DNA from: an uncultured Muribaculaceae bacterium
GTDB taxonomy: Bacteria > Bacteroidota > Bacteroidia > Bacteroidales > Muribaculaceae
Assembly: GCA_910586975.1 (NCBI GenBank)
Contig: CAJUKX010000030.1
Location: forward strand, 1 to 32,445
Reading direction: 5' to 3'
DNA: 32,445 nt
In this document: positions 30,915-32,445 of the stretch, piece after piece
Numbering within the stretch: position 1 is the stretch's first letter
How the letters are laid out: each line of letters starts with the position of its first letter
Made by a program: the position numbers and the translations under genes
Notes under the pieces: model-generated
The model's database searches: none
What the model saw: only the letters and a program-made list of their open reading frames with translations
What the model was told of the DNA's origin: nothing

Positions 30915-31478
30915 TTATTTATTATTGTACTTGCACATTGCAGCCTGAGGGCCCGCAAGCACGTATTCGCGAATAGCTTCGTCGGCTACCTTGATTCTTT
31001 CGGCGAGCTCGGCTTTTTGATCATCCGGGAATTGTCCCAGTACATAATCAATCTGACAGCCACGGGCAAAATCGTTGCCTATACCGAATTTCAAGCGGGC
31101 ATACGACTCGGTACCGAGCATCTGTGCAATGTTTTTCAAACCATTGTGACCGGCATCGCTACCTCTGGCCTTAATGCGAATGGCTCCAAAGGGTAGGGCA
31201 ATATCATCTACAATAACAAGAATATTCTCCAGACTGATGTTTTCTTTCTGTTGCCAATATCGTACGGCGTTACCGCTCAGGTTCATATACGTAGAAGGTT
31301 TCAGCAATACGAGCTGCTTGTTCTTCAATCGCATTGTCGCCACATCGCCGTAGCGTTGGGTGCTGAAAGAAATATTGGACGCTTCAGCAAAAGCGTCCAA
31401 TACCATAAATCCTATGTTGTGGCGGGTGCCGGCATACTCGCTGCCTATGTTACCCAACCCAACTATGAGATACTTCAT
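30915..31478 (-). CDS. pth: Peptidyl-tRNA hydrolase
   Basis: 187 residues. It cleaves the ester of peptidyl-tRNAs released from ribosomes, recycling tRNA. Catalytic H20 in TRHNIGF and D92 in VDDIALP are present, with N10 (GLGNIG), N66 (KPSTYMNLSG) and N112 (SDAGHNGLKNI) matching the substrate-binding asparagines of E. coli Pth. It sits 9 nt after rplY and 13 nt before the S4 gene. The rplY-pth pairing is common in bacteria. Confidence 0.97.
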   Translation of the reverse strand: MKYLIVGLGNIGSEYAGTRHNIGFMVLDAFAEASNISFSTQRYGDVATMRLKNKQLVLLKPSTYMNLSGNAVRYWQQKENISLENILVIVDDIALPFGAIRIKARGSDAGHNGLKNIAQMLGTESYARLKFGIGNDFARGCQIDYVLGQFPDDQKAELAERIKVADEAIREYVLAGPQAAMCKYNNK

Positions 31479-31487
31479 TCAGTAGAA

Positions 31488-32138
31488 TTACTTCGCAGCA
31501 GCTGCAGCAGCACCACGAGCGGCACGGGTGAGCTGAACGGCGCATACTACGGCATTCTTGGCGTTCATGAGTTCGAGGTTTTCGAAGTGGATATCACCAA
31601 CCTGAAGTGACTTGCCAAGGCCAAGGTTATCTACATTGATAACGAGACGTTCGGGGATATTGGTATAAACAGCCTTCACGCGAAGCTTCTTCATAGAGAG
31701 AGAGAGCTTACCACCGGCCTTAACACCTTCGGCGTGACCTTCGAGTTTAACAGGAACATCAACAGCAACGGGCTTGGTGTCGTTTACTTCGAGGAGGTCT
31801 ATGTGGAGGATGGTGTCCTTAACGGGCTGAATCTGGAGATCCTTCAGTACGGCCATACGTTTTTCACCGTTGATATCTAGCTCGATAGCGAAGATGTCGG
31901 GTGTGTAGATGAGCTTGCGTACAGCGTCGTTTGAAACGGTGAGATCAGTAGTGATAAGGGCTTTGCCGTTACCGATTTCCACAATCTTTTCACCGGGCTT
32001 GAGAGTGCCGGTAAAGGGGAGGTCAAATACTTCACCGCCGTTAAGTACAACGGGGATCATGTCGTTGGCACGAAGAGCCTTGGTGGCTTTCTTGCCGAGC
32101 TCTGTACGAGGCTGAGCTGCGAGTTTGAATGTTTTCAT
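31488..32138 (-). CDS. rplY: 50S ribosomal protein bL25, CTC (general stress) form
   Basis: 216 residues. The N-terminal half is the 5S rRNA-binding L25 domain (MKTFKLAAQPRTELGKKATKALRA, then MIPVVLNGG and LQIQPVKDTILHIDLLEV). The C-terminal half is the TL5/CTC beta domain (PVAVDVPVKLEGHAEGVKAGGKLS, then LVINVDNLGLGKSLQVGDI). The tail is Ala-rich. E. coli bL25 has only the first domain. It heads the rplY-pth-S4 operon from the promoter at 32218-32248. Confidence 0.97.
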   Translation of the reverse strand: MKTFKLAAQPRTELGKKATKALRANDMIPVVLNGGEVFDLPFTGTLKPGEKIVEIGNGKALITTDLTVSNDAVRKLIYTPDIFAIELDINGEKRMAVLKDLQIQPVKDTILHIDLLEVNDTKPVAVDVPVKLEGHAEGVKAGGKLSLSMKKLRVKAVYTNIPERLVINVDNLGLGKSLQVGDIHFENLELMNAKNAVVCAVQLTRAARGAAAAAAK

Positions 32139-32217
32139 TTTGTTTAATTAGTTGTGTTACTCAAAATTAAGTTGCTTCTTAATTTCCCATCACACGGTAG
32201 GGCTTTAAAAGCGACTG

Positions 32218-32248
32218 CAAAATTACTAAATTATTAACAATTGGCAAA
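32218..32248 (-). promoter_or_regulatory. Bacteroidota-type promoter for rplY-pth-S4 operon
   Basis: On the minus strand TAATTTTG (32225-32218) matches TAnnTTTG, and TTTG (32248-32245) lies exactly 19 nt upstream. The predicted leader is about 74 nt and contains a small TTAAG...CTTAA hairpin. A second TAATTTTG at 32169-32162 lacks a -33 partner. Confidence 0.75.
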
Positions 32249-32320
32249 ATACTGATGCAAGAATACTTTGATTGTATCGTTTATTTGACATTTGTTAACG
32301 ATTGGCGTTGATATAAAATA

Positions 32321-32356
32321 AAAACTCCAAGCATTAAGATTAATACCTGGAGTTTT
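32321..32356 (-). terminator. Terminator downstream of tRNA-Leu
   Basis: AAAACTCCA (32321-32329) and TGGAGTTTT (32348-32356) form a perfect 9-bp stem. Read on the minus strand it is followed by TATTTTAT and begins 2 nt after the encoded CCA. Confidence 0.75.
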
Positions 32357-32358
32357 AT

Positions 32359-32445
32359 TGGTGTCCGAAATGAGACTCGAACTCACACGTCATAATTGAC
32401 ACTACCCCCTCAAAGTAGCGCGTCTACCAATTCCGCCATCCGGAC
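32359..32445 (-). tRNA. tRNA-Leu (anticodon GAG)
   Basis: An 87-nt class II tRNA on the minus strand. The acceptor arms are GTCCGGA at the window edge and TTCGGAC near 32363-32369, with one G-T pair. They are followed by discriminator A and an encoded CCA (32361-32359). The D-arm AATTGGTAGAC, the anticodon stem CTACT/GGTAG with loop TTGAGGG (anticodon GAG, reading CTC/CTT), a long variable arm, and GTTCGAGTC in the T-arm are all visible. The 5' base coincides with 32445, the last base of the window. Confidence 0.95.

Noticed and set aside
30902..30958. Longer S4-protein reading from 30958
   Set aside because: It overlaps the end of pth, and the added residues are the antiparallel-frame remnant; the conserved Hsp15-type start is at 30901.
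1..32445. CRISPR array, prophage, transposon or integrative element
   Set aside because: No spaced direct repeats of suitable length, no integrase or transposase, no terminal inverted repeats; gene content is housekeeping throughout. The tRNA-Leu at the edge shows no duplicated 3' end within the window.

Overview
The window looks like a stretch of core chromosome from a Bacteroidales bacterium, possibly Muribaculaceae (family-level placement is inference). The reasons are the MutA/MutB methylmalonyl-CoA mutase pair, several Bacteroidota-typical families (DUF4286, DUF4296, DUF4136, CHU_C-type C-terminal domain), a bS16 with a long Ala/Lys/Glu tail, a long bL25 of the CTC type, and repeated promoter elements of the Bacteroidota primary sigma factor (TTTG about 19-21 bp before TAnnTTTG). 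I see no phage, insertion sequence, CRISPR array or conjugative genes.

Layout. 1-2756 (minus): mutA followed by the start of mutB, which is cut by the window edge. 2757-3160: divergent control region. 3161-12701 (plus): a tightly packed run of a 1357-residue AlbA_2/Schlafen-like protein, a family 2 glycosyltransferase, a DUF4286 protein, ruvC, a secreted protein with a type IX secretion-like C-terminal domain, and a GH51 arabinofuranosidase. 12760-13383 (minus): DUF4136 lipoprotein. 13576-15751 (plus): a small acidic protein plus aguA and aguB, converting agmatine to putrescine. 15852-20014 (minus): lon, a YqgE/AlgH protein, a uracil-DNA glycosylase-like protein and a DUF4405-like membrane protein. 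20170-21546 (minus): trigger factor. 21884-28198 (plus): rpsP, ileS, a DksA-like protein, lspA, a DUF4296 lipoprotein and a small overlapping ORF. 28278-30401 (plus): an M3 metallopeptidase lipoprotein. 30470-32138 (minus): rplY-pth-S4 protein operon. 32359-32445 (minus): tRNA-Leu(GAG) with encoded CCA.

How the genes fit together. Protein synthesis and quality control dominate (bS16, IleRS, Pth, bL25, S4/Hsp15-like protein, tRNA-Leu, trigger factor, Lon). Lipoprotein handling appears as lspA beside lipoproteins that need it. Propionate/succinate metabolism is represented by MutA/MutB and polyamine synthesis by AguA/AguB. Strong hairpins separate most units and are shared between convergent genes at 12.7, 15.8 and 30.4 kb.

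The main candidates for something less known are the 1357-residue AlbA_2 protein at 3161-7234; the swapped class I signature (GIHH in place of HIGH) in IleRS, which matches a described mupirocin hyper-resistance motif; a Cys cluster in the MutA linker; and a pair of mutually exclusive hairpins around the start codon of the DUF4136 lipoprotein.
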